DNA from: Vreelandella jeotgali Hwa | GTDB lineage: Bacteria > Pseudomonadota > Gammaproteobacteria > Pseudomonadales > Halomonadaceae | NCBI RefSeq assembly: GCF_000334215.1 | Contig: NZ_AMQY01000014.1 | Span: forward strand, 1 to 64,000 | Length of the DNA stretch: 64,000 nucleotides | Reading direction: 5' to 3' | In this document: positions 1-14,195 of the stretch, piece after piece | How the letters are laid out: each line of letters begins with the position of its first letter | Position numbering within the stretch: position 1 is the first letter of the stretch | Program-made: the position numbers and the translations under genes | Notes under the pieces: model-generated | Database searches by the model: none | What the model was told of the DNA's origin: nothing | The model's input: the letters and a program-made list of their open reading frames with translations, nothing else

Positions 1-2346
<2,346 letters not shown>

Positions 2347-2441
2347 TATAACACCCAAGGGGTCGGGTCGCAGGACAACGAGAGACGCAACACCGTCGGA
2401 TACGCGAGACGTGTCACAGCAGCTTGATATACGACCGGTCA

Positions 2442-2559
2442 TGCCTGACGACCATAGCGGGCGGGAACCACCTGAACCCATGCCGAACTCAGCCGTGAAA
2501 CCGCCCAGCGCCGATGGTAGTGTGGGGTCTCCCCATGCGAGAGTAGGTCATCGTCAGGC
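2442..2559 (+). rRNA. 5S ribosomal RNA
   Basis: About 118 nt with complementary ends (TGCCTGACGA and TCGTCAGGCA) and the conserved internal segments CCATGCCGAACTCAG and the GATGGTAGTGTGGGGTCTCC region. It follows the 23S gene by about 95 nt, and no tRNA gene lies between or after them. The gene is complete. Confidence 0.96.
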
Positions 2560-2574
2560 ACGTACAGTGCAGAG

Positions 2575-2598
2575 AACCCGGCCGAGTGCCGGGTTTTT
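2575..2598 (+). terminator. Intrinsic terminator of the rrn operon
   Basis: The stem AACCCGGC / GCCGGGTT with loop CGAGT is followed by TTTTT, 15 nt after the 5S gene. It separates the rrn operon from the convergent cmoB gene, whose stop codon is about 45 nt further on. Confidence 0.9.
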
Positions 2599-2643
2599 GT
2601 GTGGGCGGGTTTTATGTGAAGAATATGAATACGGCGTCTTTGG

Positions 2644-3645
2644 CTAGGGCTTCCGGGCGATAACCACGGCACGGCGTGGGGCCGGATAACCCTCCCGGGT
2701 GCGAGTGTTATCCTGCGGATCGAGAAAATCGGCGAGCGACTGATAGATCATCCACTCGGTAGTCCGCTGTTCGTCGAGCGTGGTCTTCGCTTCGTCTACC
2801 ACGCGGACGTTTTCGAGGCCGCAGCGTTCGAGCCACTGGCACAGCGCCGGGGAAGACGGCAGAAAGTAGACGTTGGGCATCGCCGCGTAGCGATCCCCGG
2901 GTAGCATGACGGTATTTTCGTCGCCTTCCACAACCAGGGTTTCCAGTACCAGCTCACCGCCGGGGGTGAGGGCGTCTTTTAGCTGTTGAATATGCTCCAG
3001 CGGCGACGGGCGGTGGTAAAGCACACCCATGGAAAACACCGTGTCGAAGAAACCGAGCTTTTCCGGCATGTCCTCGATGCCCACGGGCAGAAAGTGCGTT
3101 CGCCCGCCGTCGGCGTCGCCGATAAAGTGGCGCAGCGCCTGAAACTGCCAGTAAAAGCGCGGTGAAGGGTCGATCACCAGGGAAAAGTCGGCACCGGCGC
3201 CCGCCATGCGCCAGGCGTGGTAGCCGCTCCCGCCGCCCACGTCGAGCACTTTACGGCCCTTGAGCGGGCTGAGGTGAGGAGCGACGCGCTGCCATTTCCA
3301 GTCCGAACGCCATTCGGTATCGATCTCGATACCGCCAAGAGAAAACGGCCCCTTGCGCCAGGGCATGAGTTTTTTCAGCAGGTTTTCGCACTGGCGCCGG
3401 CGGCTGTCGTTGAGGTCGATATCGACGCTTATGCTATCGGCGTCCAGTGTGACCTCACGCTCGGCGGGTAAGTCGGGCAGCTTGGCCACGGCCTTTTCCC
3501 ACATGGGCAGGTCGCCGTGACGGCGACGGTCCAGCCCTTTTTCCAGCTGCTCGGGCAGCCTTGCCAGCCATGTTGTCAGCCCCTGGTCCAAAAACGCCTG
3601 GTACAGCACGCGTTGATCGTCGGGTATGGTCGTTGCTGATGCCAT
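2644..3645 (-). CDS. cmoB: CmoB, tRNA U34 carboxymethyltransferase
   Basis: CmoB transfers the carboxymethyl group of carboxy-SAM to 5-hydroxyuridine 34 of tRNA, giving cmo5U. The 333-residue product is close to the usual family length (about 323). The SAM-type motif VLDVGGGSGYHAWRM lies near residues 133-147, and the VLYHRPSP region matches the family catalytic core. The ATG start has a strong AAGGAGG site placed inside the end of cmoA. The CmoA stop and CmoB start abut exactly, so the two are almost certainly translationally coupled and co-transcribed. cmoM, the enzyme that methylates cmo5U further, lies 24 kb away at 27821-28642. Confidence 0.96.
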   Translation of the reverse strand: MASATTIPDDQRVLYQAFLDQGLTTWLARLPEQLEKGLDRRRHGDLPMWEKAVAKLPDLPAEREVTLDADSISVDIDLNDSRRRQCENLLKKLMPWRKGPFSLGGIEIDTEWRSDWKWQRVAPHLSPLKGRKVLDVGGGSGYHAWRMAGAGADFSLVIDPSPRFYWQFQALRHFIGDADGGRTHFLPVGIEDMPEKLGFFDTVFSMGVLYHRPSPLEHIQQLKDALTPGGELVLETLVVEGDENTVMLPGDRYAAMPNVYFLPSSPALCQWLERCGLENVRVVDEAKTTLDEQRTTEWMIYQSLADFLDPQDNTRTREGYPAPRRAVVIARKP

Positions 3646-4389
3646 TCAGCCCTCCTTGAAGGCGATCATGGACGCGAAGTTAAGGTACTGAAACCACGTC
3701 ATCGAGCGGTCGAAGCCCGAGCGCTCCAGGCGGGCGTGGTGAGCTTCAAGCGTGTCCGGCACCAGCACGTTTTCCAGCGCGTTGCGCTTTTGGCTGATTT
3801 CCATGTCGCTGTAGCCGTTGGCGCGCTTGAAGTCGTGATAGCGCTCCACCCGCCAGGCGTTGTCGTATTCGTCGGCGTCCACGGTTTTTTCCGAGAGTAC
3901 CAGCACGCCGCCGGGTTCCAGCGCCTGATAGAGCCTCTGCATCAGGGCGTCGCGGTCTTCCGGCGGTAAAAATTGCAGGGTGAAGTTAAGCACGATCATC
4001 CCCGCCGGGACGTATTCCACCTCGCGGATATCGGCGACCGTTACCTGCATGGCGTGCTCGGGGCACTCCGCGGCAAAGGTCTCGCGGGCGCGCTCGGCCA
4101 TGGCCGGCGAAACATCCAGCCCCAGGTAGTCGAAGGCATCCGGCGGCAGGGCACCGGCCAGCGCCAGCCCGCCGGCGCCCAGCGAGCAGCCCAGATCGTA
4201 TACGCGAGCGCCGTGGCGCAGGTGGCGCTCGGCAATTAGCCCCAGCATGCCCAGCACCTGGCCGTAACCGGGCACGGAACGGCGGATCATGTCGGGAAAG
4301 CACGCCACGACTTTTTCGTCGAAGGAGAACTGCGCCACCCGGTCAAGGGGTGTCGAAAAGATAGCGTCACGGTAAGATGCATCACTCAT
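3646..4389 (-). CDS. cmoA: CmoA, carboxy-S-adenosyl-L-methionine synthase
   Basis: CmoA converts SAM and prephenate into carboxy-SAM, the donor used by CmoB. The product is 247 residues, the normal size. The N-terminal pattern DAIFSTPLDRVAQFSFDEKV and the nucleotide-binding segment VYDLGCSLGAGGLALA are diagnostic. It is the first gene of the cmoA-cmoB pair and is divergent from pgi, with 154 bp between the start codons that should hold both promoters. No specific operator was recognised there. Confidence 0.96.
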   Translation of the reverse strand: MSDASYRDAIFSTPLDRVAQFSFDEKVVACFPDMIRRSVPGYGQVLGMLGLIAERHLRHGARVYDLGCSLGAGGLALAGALPPDAFDYLGLDVSPAMAERARETFAAECPEHAMQVTVADIREVEYVPAGMIVLNFTLQFLPPEDRDALMQRLYQALEPGGVLVLSEKTVDADEYDNAWRVERYHDFKRANGYSDMEISQKRNALENVLVPDTLEAHHARLERSGFDRSMTWFQYLNFASMIAFKEG

Positions 4390-4543
4390 GGGGCAGGCCG
4401 ATCCGTAAAAACGATCTGTAGCAGGTAGCAGAGAGTCCGCGAAAAAACGGCAATCCGCAAAAAGCGGGGCTACAGTTTACGCGCCCCGCCATGAGCCGAA
4501 CAGGCCCCATGCCGTCACGCAGTGCCACAAGGAGAGGGCCAGT

Positions 4544-6235
4544 ATGGCCAATGCGACATCCCCGACGCCCGATACGCTGCCCGCCTGGCAGGCGCTTGAG
4601 CGCCACGCCGAGGTGCATCGGCAGCGCCACGTTTCGCGTCTTTTTGATGAAGATCAAAATAATCAGCGCTTTACGCGCTTTAGCCGCCGAGTGGCAGGGC
4701 TGACGCTGGACCTGTCCAAGCAGCGCTGGGATGGTGATACGTTAACGCATCTGCTGGCGTTGGCTCGCGAAGCGGGCGTGCCCGACGCCATCGACGGGCT
4801 GCTCAGCGGCCGGCGGGTCAACACCAGCGAAGATCGTCCGGCGCTGCATACCGCGCTGCGTCTTCCGGCCGATGCCACGCTCAATGTTGAAGGTGAAGAC
4901 GTGGTGGCCGAGGTCCATCAAAGCCTTGAGCAGATGGCGGCGCTGGTCGAACGGCTGCACGCCGGCCAGTGGCGCGGGGCCACCGGCAAGCCCATTCAGC
5001 GCGTGATTAACCTGGGCGTTGGCGGCTCTGATCTGGGCCCGCAAATGGTCACGCACGCGCTGGCAGACTTTACCCCGGCCGCCATTCATCCGCTCAAGGT
5101 GCATTTTGCCTCGACGATGGACGGCTCTCAGCTGGTGGACTATCTGAGTCGTCTGGACCCCGAAACCACGCTGTTTGTGCTGTCGTCGAAGTCGTTTACC
5201 ACCGTGGATACGCTGACCAACGCGGAGACGGCCCGGGACTGGTTGCTCTCGCGCCTGACACGCCAGGGGGCAACGCCCATCAGCCCGGAACTGGTGATTC
5301 GCCAGCACTTTATCGGGGTTTCGGCGAGCCCGGAGAGGATGACCCGCTGGGGCATCGCGCCGGCGCACCAGCTGCGCTTCTGGGAATGGGTCGGCGGCCG
5401 CTATTCGCTTTGGGGCACCATCGGGCTGCCCATTGCGCTGGTGATTGGGATGGCCAACTTCCGCCGCCTGCTGGCCGGGGCGCACGCCATGGACGACCAT
5501 TTTGCCCGGACGCCGCTTGGCGACAACGCGCCGGTGATGCTGGCGCTTGCCGGTATCTGGAACGTCAACTTTCTGGACATACGCGCCCACTCGATTTTGC
5601 CCTACGATGGTCGGCTGGAGTATTTTTCCGCCTATCTGGAGCAGCTGGAAATGGAGTCCAACGGCAAGTCGGTCACCCGTGACGGCGCATTTGCGAATTA
5701 CGCCACCTGCCCGGTGCTCTGGGGCCAGCTAGGGCCCAACGCCCAGCACGCGTTCTACCAGCTGTTGCATCAGGGCACCCAGCCGGTGGAGTGCGACTTC
5801 ATTGCGCCGCTGTCGCGCTATGACGACGTTGAAGACCGCGATACCCGCCGGCTGTTGCAGTCTCAGCACCGGCTGACGCTGGCCAACTGCTTTGCCCAGT
5901 CGCGGCTGTTGATGCTGGGCGATGACGCCATTGCCGACGATACTCCGCGCCCGGCGCACAAACGCTACCGCGGTAACCAGCCTTCCACCACGGTACTGCT
6001 CGACCGCCTGACGCCGGAAACGCTGGGGTCGCTGATTGCCCTTTACGAGCACAAGGTGTTTGTTCAGGCAACGATCTGGGGCATCAATCCCTTCGACCAG
6101 TGGGGCGTGGAGCTCGGGAAAAGGATAGCCGGGCAGACCCAGCAGATGCTCGAAGGCGACGTTGCCTCCGACGGCATGGATGCGTCCACGCGCGGTCTGA
6201 TGGACGCCTTTCGGGCGTCGGTTGAGCAGCCGTGA
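4544..6235 (+). CDS. pgi: Glucose-6-phosphate isomerase
   Basis: Pgi interconverts glucose-6-phosphate and fructose-6-phosphate in the cytosol. The 563-residue length fits the bacterial family (about 550). Signature segments are visible: VINLGVGGSDLGPQMV near residue 150, the SKSFTT sugar-phosphate loop near 216, and the C-terminal FDQWGVELGKRIAGQ. The start is fixed by AAGGAGAGGG seven to twelve bases upstream of the ATG. It is followed by a 190 bp gap before parE, so it may be monocistronic. Confidence 0.97.
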   Translation: MANATSPTPDTLPAWQALERHAEVHRQRHVSRLFDEDQNNQRFTRFSRRVAGLTLDLSKQRWDGDTLTHLLALAREAGVPDAIDGLLSGRRVNTSEDRPALHTALRLPADATLNVEGEDVVAEVHQSLEQMAALVERLHAGQWRGATGKPIQRVINLGVGGSDLGPQMVTHALADFTPAAIHPLKVHFASTMDGSQLVDYLSRLDPETTLFVLSSKSFTTVDTLTNAETARDWLLSRLTRQGATPISPELVIRQHFIGVSASPERMTRWGIAPAHQLRFWEWVGGRYSLWGTIGLPIALVIGMANFRRLLAGAHAMDDHFARTPLGDNAPVMLALAGIWNVNFLDIRAHSILPYDGRLEYFSAYLEQLEMESNGKSVTRDGAFANYATCPVLWGQLGPNAQHAFYQLLHQGTQPVECDFIAPLSRYDDVEDRDTRRLLQSQHRLTLANCFAQSRLLMLGDDAIADDTPRPAHKRYRGNQPSTTVLLDRLTPETLGSLIALYEHKVFVQATIWGINPFDQWGVELGKRIAGQTQQMLEGDVASDGMDASTRGLMDAFRASVEQP

Positions 6236-6265
6236 CCTCGTTATGTGTTAATGTACAGATATTGA

Positions 6266-8320
<2,055 letters not shown>

Positions 8321-8357
8321 GCACCGGCGACGACCGGTTTTGACAAGAGGCCCATTG

Positions 8358-10640
8358 ATGAGCATGGATATTGCCGTGGCGGAAGGCGACGTCGAGCGCC
8401 TTTCCCTGCGCGACTATACCGAAAAAGCCTACCTCGACTACTCGATGTACGTGATTCTGGACCGGGCACTGCCGCACATCGGCGACGGCATGAAACCCGT
8501 GCAGCGGCGCATTGTTTACGCCATGCGCGAGCTGTCGCTGTCGGCCAGCGCCAAACACAAGAAGTCCGCGCGCACCGTGGGCGACGTGCTGGGCAAGTTT
8601 CATCCCCACGGTGATAGCGCCTGTTACGAAGCCATGGTGCTCATGGCCCAGCCGTTTTCCTACCGCTATCCGCTGGTGGACGGCCAGGGCAACTGGGGCA
8701 GCCCCGACGACCCCAAATCGTTTGCCGCCATGCGCTACACCGAAGCCCGGCTGGCAAAGTTTGCCGACGTGCTGCTCGCCGAACTGGGGCAGGGCACCGT
8801 GGACTGGACGCCCAATTTTGACGGCACCATGCAGGAGCCCGAGGTGCTGCCGGCGCGGCTGCCGCATCTGCTGCTCAACGGCGGCACCGGTATTGCCGTG
8901 GGCATGGCCACCGATATTCCTCCCCACAACGTGGGCGAAGTCGTCGAGGCAACCTGCCGTCTGCTGCGCCATCCGCAAGCGACCACCACCGACCTGATGG
9001 ACTACCTGCCCGCGCCGGATTTTCCCACTGCGGCAGAGATCATTACGCCCCGGGCGGACCTGCGCAAGCTCTACGAAGCCGGCCGCGGCTCGGTAAAAAT
9101 GCGCGCCTGTTTCGCCCGCGAGAGCGCCAACGTGGTGATAACCGCGCTGCCGTATCAGGTCAGTGGTGCCCGGGTGCTGGAGCAGATCGCCGGGCAGATG
9201 CAGGCCAAAAAGCTGCCCATGGTCGCCGACCTGCGCGACGAATCCACCCACGAAGAGCCCACGCGGCTGGTGATCGAACCGCGTTCCGCCAGGGTCGACG
9301 TGGACGCCCTGATGGCGCACCTGTTCGCCACCACCGATCTGGAAAAGAACGTCCGCGTCAACTTCAACGTCATCGGCCTGGACGGCCGCCCCCAGGTAAT
9401 GCCGCTGCCGGAATTGCTGGGGCAATGGCTGACCTTTCGCCGGGCCACGGTGCGCCGTCGGCTGGAACACCGGCTGGGCAAGGTGGAAGATCGCCTGCAC
9501 CTGCTGGAAGGGCTGCTGGCCGCCTACCTCAATCTCGATGAGGTGATCCGCATTATCCGCGAGGAAGACGCGCCCAAGCCGGCGCTGGTCGCCGCGTTTG
9601 ATCTGTCCGAGCGTCAGGCCGAGGCCATTCTGGAACTGCGCTTGCGCCACCTCGCCAAACTCGAAGAGATGAAAATTCGCGGCGAGCAGGACGAGCTGGA
9701 GAAGGAACGCAAGCGTCTCCATACTCTGCTGGGCAGCGAGGCGCGGCTGACTACGCTGATCGAAAAGGAAATCCGCGCGGCGGGCAAGGAGCACGGCGAC
9801 TCGCGTTGTTCACCGCTGATCGAGCGCGGGGAAGCCAGGGCGCTGTCGGAAGTGGAGCTGTTGGGCGCCGACCCGGTCACCGTGGTGCTCTCCGAAAAGG
9901 GCTGGATTCGCGCCGCCAAGGGCCACGAGATCGACCCCGTGGGGCTTTCCTTCAAGGCCGGCGACCGCTTCCACCTGGCCGCCCGGGGTAAAACCAACCA
10001 GCCGCTGGTGCTGCTGGACGATACCGGCCGCGCCTATACACTGGCGGCTCACAATTTGCCCGGTGCCCGGGGGCAGGGTGAACCGGTGACCGGGCGCGTC
10101 AACGTCGCCGCCGGCGCGCAGATGGCGGGTGTCATGCTGGCGCCGCCCGACCAGCGCTTTTTATTGGCGTCTGACGGCGGCTACGGCTTTATCACCACGC
10201 TTGGCGATATGACCGGCAAAAACCGCGCCGGTAAGGCCGTTTTGACCCTGCCACGGGGCTGTAACGTGCTACCCCCGGTGATGCTGCCCTGCAGTGAAGC
10301 CGATGAGGAGAGCGACAGCTGCCGAGTGGCGGTGATCTCCAACGAAGGGCGGTTATTGCTGTTTGCGCTCGACCAGCTGCCCGCCATGGCCAAGGGCAAG
10401 GGCATCAGGATGCTGGATATTCCCGGCGCCCGAGCGGCGCGGCGCGAAGAATTTGTCCGCGATATCGCCATCCTCGCGGAAGGCGATGCCCTGGTGGCCC
10501 ACGCCGGCAAGCGCAAGCTGACGCTGAAACCGGCCGATCTTGATTACTATGGCGGCGAGCGCGGGCGTCGCGGCAGCAAGCTGCCCCGCGGCCTGCAGCG
10601 CGTCGATCGCCTGGAAACGCTGCCGGCCAAATCCGACTAA
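8358..10640 (+). CDS. parC: DNA topoisomerase IV subunit A (ParC)
   Basis: ParC carries the DNA breakage-reunion activity of topoisomerase IV. The product is 760 residues, close to the E. coli length of 752. The catalytic tyrosine is Y127 in [12 protein letters not shown]. The quinolone-resistance region reads [13 protein letters not shown] with the Ser (S87) and Glu (E91) of susceptible strains retained. The C-terminal third is the beta-pinwheel DNA-wrapping domain, with blades such as [12 protein letters not shown]. The start at 8358 has AGAGG seven bases upstream. It forms a likely operon with parE and possibly serB. Confidence 0.97.
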   Translation: MSMDIAVAEGDVERLSLRDYTEKAYLDYSMYVILDRALPHIGDGMKPVQRRIVYAMRELSLSASAKHKKSARTVGDVLGKFHPHGDSACYEAMVLMAQPFSYRYPLVDGQGNWGSPDDPKSFAAMRYTEARLAKFADVLLAELGQGTVDWTPNFDGTMQEPEVLPARLPHLLLNGGTGIAVGMATDIPPHNVGEVVEATCRLLRHPQATTTDLMDYLPAPDFPTAAEIITPRADLRKLYEAGRGSVKMRACFARESANVVITALPYQVSGARVLEQIAGQMQAKKLPMVADLRDESTHEEPTRLVIEPRSARVDVDALMAHLFATTDLEKNVRVNFNVIGLDGRPQVMPLPELLGQWLTFRRATVRRRLEHRLGKVEDRLHLLEGLLAAYLNLDEVIRIIREEDAPKPALVAAFDLSERQAEAILELRLRHLAKLEEMKIRGEQDELEKERKRLHTLLGSEARLTTLIEKEIRAAGKEHGDSRCSPLIERGEARALSEVELLGADPVTVVLSEKGWIRAAKGHEIDPVGLSFKAGDRFHLAARGKTNQPLVLLDDTGRAYTLAAHNLPGARGQGEPVTGRVNVAAGAQMAGVMLAPPDQRFLLASDGGYGFITTLGDMTGKNRAGKAVLTLPRGCNVLPPVMLPCSEADEESDSCRVAVISNEGRLLLFALDQLPAMAKGKGIRMLDIPGARAARREEFVRDIAILAEGDALVAHAGKRKLTLKPADLDYYGGERGRRGSKLPRGLQRVDRLETLPAKSD

Positions 10641-10684
10641 CGCCGGGCCATAGCACGGCGAATCATGAATAAAGAGACAAACGC

Positions 10685-11635
10685 ATGAGCCACAACGCAT
10701 TGGTCCTGACCCTGCTGGGGGAAACGCTGCCGGCGACGCTGCTCGATCGGGTAACAGCACTGATTCAGCGCTTTGATCTGCACGCCTCGGCGCATCGCTG
10801 GCTCACCGATCAGGATGCTGAGCCCGCGCCGGGCCATGCGGCGTGCCTGGCGATCGAGCTGGGCGGCCAGGCGCTGGCGGACGGCGAGGTCAACGTCGAA
10901 ACGCTGCGTCGCGATGCGTTGGCGCTGGGCAATCGGGAAGACGTCGACGTTGCCATACAGGCGGCGGATGAATGGCGCGGGCATCGCCGGCTGGTGTGTT
11001 TTGACATGGACTCGACGCTGATCAAAACCGAAGTCATCGACGAGTTGGCGCGCCGCCACGGCGTGGGCGATGACGTCGCCGCGGTGACCGAGCGCGCCAT
11101 GCGCGGCGAACTCGATTTTCAGCAGAGTTTTCGCGCGCGCATGGCCAAACTCGAGGGGTTGGACGAAGCCGTTCTCGCCGACATTGCCGCTCACCTGCCG
11201 TTGATGGACGGGCTGGAAACGCTGATGGACGGCCTCAAGTGCTACGGCTATCGCACGGCGATTATCTCCGGCGGATTCAGCTACTTCGCTCGGCACCTGC
11301 AGCAGCGACTCGGCTTTGACGAAGTCCACGCCAACGAGCTGATCATCAACAACGGCCGGGTGACCGGCGAGGTGCGCGAGCCGATTGTGGATGCCGCGCA
11401 CAAGGCCCGGCTGCTGGAAGACATCGCCGCGCGCCAGGGGCTTTCCCCAAGCCAGACCGTCGCCGTGGGCGACGGTGCCAACGACCTGACCATGCTCGCC
11501 CGCGCCGGCCTGGGTATCGCCTTTCGCGCCAAGCCCGTGGTGCGCGAACAGGCCAGCCAGGCGATTACGACCCTGGGGCTGGACGCTGTTCTGTACCTGT
11601 TGGGCCATGCCGACCACGCCCGTGCCGAGCACTGA
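10685..11635 (+). CDS. serB: Phosphoserine phosphatase SerB
   Basis: SerB performs the last step of serine synthesis, hydrolysing O-phosphoserine. The 316-residue protein has an N-terminal ACT-like part of about 90 residues followed by the HAD phosphatase domain. HAD motif I is FDMDSTLI (nucleophile D107), motif II SGGF, and motif III/IV VAVGDGANDLTML. It starts 44 bp after parC on the same strand, so co-transcription with parEC is plausible. The stop is 9 bp from the convergent MFS gene and I see no clear intrinsic terminator between them. Confidence 0.95.
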   Translation: MSHNALVLTLLGETLPATLLDRVTALIQRFDLHASAHRWLTDQDAEPAPGHAACLAIELGGQALADGEVNVETLRRDALALGNREDVDVAIQAADEWRGHRRLVCFDMDSTLIKTEVIDELARRHGVGDDVAAVTERAMRGELDFQQSFRARMAKLEGLDEAVLADIAAHLPLMDGLETLMDGLKCYGYRTAIISGGFSYFARHLQQRLGFDEVHANELIINNGRVTGEVREPIVDAAHKARLLEDIAARQGLSPSQTVAVGDGANDLTMLARAGLGIAFRAKPVVREQASQAITTLGLDAVLYLLGHADHARAEH

Positions 11636-11644
11636 ACTATCGGG

Positions 11645-12895
11645 TCAGGCAGGGTCGGGCTGCCGCCGGTAGGCGACCTGGCTGAGCAGGGCCAGCAGCA
11701 GGCCGCTGGCGAGTACCGCGCTGCCAATGGCGTAAAGCGGCGTATAGGTGTTCCAGGCGTCATACAGCGCCGACATGCCGTAGCCGGACACCGCCTGGGC
11801 GGCGGCAAAGGTCGCCGTGGCCTGCCCCCATAGCCGCTTGTGGTCGGCCGGGCCGGCGAGCTCCGCCAGGCGCCCCGACGTCAGGGCCACGATGCCGGGG
11901 ATCATCGCACCGACCATGAACGATGACGCCGAGCGGCTGAAAAAGGCCACCGACAACAGCGGCAGCGCGACCGCCGTGGACTTGGTCAAAAACGCCAGCA
12001 CCAGCCCCCGGTGCCAGCCCAGATGCCTGGCCAGCCAGCTGACAATAAAAGGCCCGGAGACCGCGCCCATGCCGAAAATGGCCCACTGCAGCGACGCCGC
12101 GTGGGCGCCCAGCGCCTTTTCCCGGGCCAGGTAATCGACCCAGAAGACGGTATGCGGCACAAAGCCGATGGCGTCCAGCGCATAGGCCATCATTACCAGC
12201 GTGATCACCAGTGCCAGTCCGGCGGGCCGCTTCATGCTTTCGGGCTTTCCTGTGGGCAGCGGCTGTGCAGGCTCCACCGGCGACGCGTCCAACTCGGCGT
12301 CGTCGGTGGCTTGCGGTTCGGCGGCCGGGGCGCCGTCCAGTTTGGCAAGATTGCTGCGGCAAAACAGGCCGGCGGCAATCAGCAGAATGCCCAGCGCCAG
12401 CCAGGTTGCCGTCAGGCTGACGGCGAGCAACAGCGGCACAATCAGCGCGGAGACCAGACTGCCCAGGCCGATGCCGGTAAACACCAGGGTGCCCACACCG
12501 GTACGTCGTGCCGGCGGCGTCGCAGTCAGCGCAATGGACGGCCCCACGACCACCAGGATGCCCCCGGCAATGCCCGAGACCAGCCGCCAGAGAAAAAACC
12601 AGCTGAACAGGTTGGGCCAGGCGCAGAGCAGAAAGCTCAGCGCAATGCCGGCAAAGCACAGGCCGAACAGCGGGCGGGTGGCATAGCGTTCGGAAAGCGG
12701 GTGGCCGGCGAGAGCGCCCAGCAGGTAGCCCAGCAGGTTGGCAGCGCCCAGATAGGCTGCCTGGCTGGCGCTGAACCAGTCGGCCTGAATAATCGCCGGC
12801 AATAGCGGCGTGTAGGCAAAGCGGGCTACGCCGATGCCGGCGAAAGTGGCCATCATGCCGGTAAACAGCGCCGGTAGTTCTTGTTGTTTAATCAT
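11645..12895 (-). CDS. YbfB/YjiJ-family MFS transporter
   Basis: This is a 416-residue major-facilitator protein with about twelve hydrophobic segments and a hydrophilic central loop around residues 190-225. The N-terminus (FAGIGVARFAYTPLLPAI) resembles the YbfB/YjiJ group, whose substrate is unknown. The gene is separated by about 160 bp from the mnh operon and has its own promoter-like TATAAA (minus strand, near 13002-13007). The function beyond small-molecule transport cannot be deduced. Confidence 0.85.
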   Translation of the reverse strand: MIKQQELPALFTGMMATFAGIGVARFAYTPLLPAIIQADWFSASQAAYLGAANLLGYLLGALAGHPLSERYATRPLFGLCFAGIALSFLLCAWPNLFSWFFLWRLVSGIAGGILVVVGPSIALTATPPARRTGVGTLVFTGIGLGSLVSALIVPLLLAVSLTATWLALGILLIAAGLFCRSNLAKLDGAPAAEPQATDDAELDASPVEPAQPLPTGKPESMKRPAGLALVITLVMMAYALDAIGFVPHTVFWVDYLAREKALGAHAASLQWAIFGMGAVSGPFIVSWLARHLGWHRGLVLAFLTKSTAVALPLLSVAFFSRSASSFMVGAMIPGIVALTSGRLAELAGPADHKRLWGQATATFAAAQAVSGYGMSALYDAWNTYTPLYAIGSAVLASGLLLALLSQVAYRRQPDPA

Positions 12896-13054
12896 GCGCG
12901 ATGTCTCGCGTGTCCGAGGAATTCAGCGGCCTGCGCGAATGGCGGGATTCGGATTGGAGCTTTCGGACAGGCCTCCCTCGTCACACGATAAGCATTTTTG
13001 CTTTATAAGGTTATGCGACTTTGGCAAAACGTGCGGATATGCGAACCCCGCCAA

Positions 13055-13438
13055 CTAGCTGCGGCTGTGGTCCGGGTGCGGCACCGGCTTGTCGCCGACT
13101 TCTTCCTGACGCAGTTCCAGCGGGTCGCCTCGGGTCTTGTCCGCCCGCTTGAGCCGCATGTGCAGGCCGGTCTTGGCCAGCAGGTGCGCGCTGACCGGGG
13201 CGGTGATGAACAAAAACAGCGTGATCAGCATTTCCTGGATGCTGATCACGCCGTCCAGGCGCCAGAAATACAGCATGGAAGCGATCAGCATGCAGCCGAT
13301 GCCCAGGGTGGTGACCTTGGTCGGCCCGTGCAGGCGCATGTAGAAGTCCCGGAGCACGACCATTCCCAGCGAGCCGGTAAACGCAAAGGCGCCACCGACA
13401 ATCAGCAGAATGGCCGCGAGAGTATCAATAAACGTCAT
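13055..13438 (-). CDS. mnhG: Mrp/Mnh antiporter subunit G
   Basis: This is a 127-residue membrane subunit of the multi-subunit Na+/H+ antiporter, with three transmembrane segments and the family pattern GSLGMVVLRDFYMRLHGPTK. The ATG at 13438 overlaps the mnhF stop as ATGA, which decides against a longer start. It is the last gene of the six-gene operon. The hydrophilic C-terminal tail of about 30 residues is unremarkable. Confidence 0.93.
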   Translation of the reverse strand: MTFIDTLAAILLIVGGAFAFTGSLGMVVLRDFYMRLHGPTKVTTLGIGCMLIASMLYFWRLDGVISIQEMLITLFLFITAPVSAHLLAKTGLHMRLKRADKTRGDPLELRQEEVGDKPVPHPDHSRS

Positions 13439-13704
13439 TCGATGATGTCTCCCCGCAGAATGTACTTGCACACCGCCACCGTACTGATAAAGCCCAGCAT
13501 GGCGATAAGCAGTGCGGCTTCAAAGTAGGTCTTGTCCTGCAGCCAGAACCCCAGCAGCACGATCAGGGCGATGGAGTTGACGTACATGGTATCCAGCGCC
13601 ATGACCCGGTCGGGTAGGGTGGGGCCAACCGTCAGCCGGTAAAGATTCATCAGCAATGCCATGATCACCAGCGCCAGAGTAACGGGAAGCGCAATACTCA
13701 GCAT
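13435..13704 (-). CDS. mnhF: Mrp/Mnh antiporter subunit F
   Basis: This 89-residue, three-helix membrane subunit has the conserved LYRLTVGPTLPDRVMALDT segment. It overlaps both neighbours by a few bases (mnhE stop and mnhG start), as is typical of a tightly coupled operon. Mrp F subunits are essential for antiport activity in characterised systems. Confidence 0.94.
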   Translation of the reverse strand: MLSIALPVTLALVIMALLMNLYRLTVGPTLPDRVMALDTMYVNSIALIVLLGFWLQDKTYFEAALLIAMLGFISTVAVCKYILRGDIIE

Positions 13705-14195
13705 TCGTATATCTCCTTGAGCGGCTGCTCGTAGCGTTGCCGAATCTGCGCGACCAGCGCATCGGGATCGTCCACATCCAGCGCGTGAATCAGCAGCGAC
13801 TGGCCGTCCATGCGCAGGTTGGCCGATACGGTGCCGGGCGTGAGCGTGATGGTGCTGGCCAGCAGGGTGATGGTGAAGCGTTCTTCCAGCATCAGCGGAT
13901 ATTCGATGAAGTGCGGACGCATCGAGCGGCGAAAGTTGATGATCAGGTAGGCGACTTCAAAGTTGGCCACAATGATGTCGCCGATTACCCGTATCAAAAA
14001 GCGGAGTAACAGCCAGGGCCGGTGGATACGCAGCGGGGCATCCCAGAAGCGGTAGGTCACCAGCGGAATCACAACCGCCAGAATCCCGCCCAGCAGGATC
14101 TGGCCCGGGGCGATGCTGTGGGCGAGCAGCAGCCATACCGCCAGCAGCAGCAGCGACAGTACCGGCGTGGGCAACCAGCGACGAGGTCGAATCAT
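13698..14195 (-). CDS. mnhE: Mrp/Mnh antiporter subunit E
   Basis: The product is 165 residues with two N-terminal membrane helices and a soluble C-terminal domain. The LTPGTVSANL motif near residues 112-121 is diagnostic for MrpE/PhaE. The start at 14195 overlaps the mnhD stop (ATGA); a longer upstream reading would run through mnhD coding sequence and is rejected. Confidence 0.94.
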   Translation of the reverse strand: MIRPRRWLPTPVLSLLLLAVWLLLAHSIAPGQILLGGILAVVIPLVTYRFWDAPLRIHRPWLLLRFLIRVIGDIIVANFEVAYLIINFRRSMRPHFIEYPLMLEERFTITLLASTITLTPGTVSANLRMDGQSLLIHALDVDDPDALVAQIRQRYEQPLKEIYEC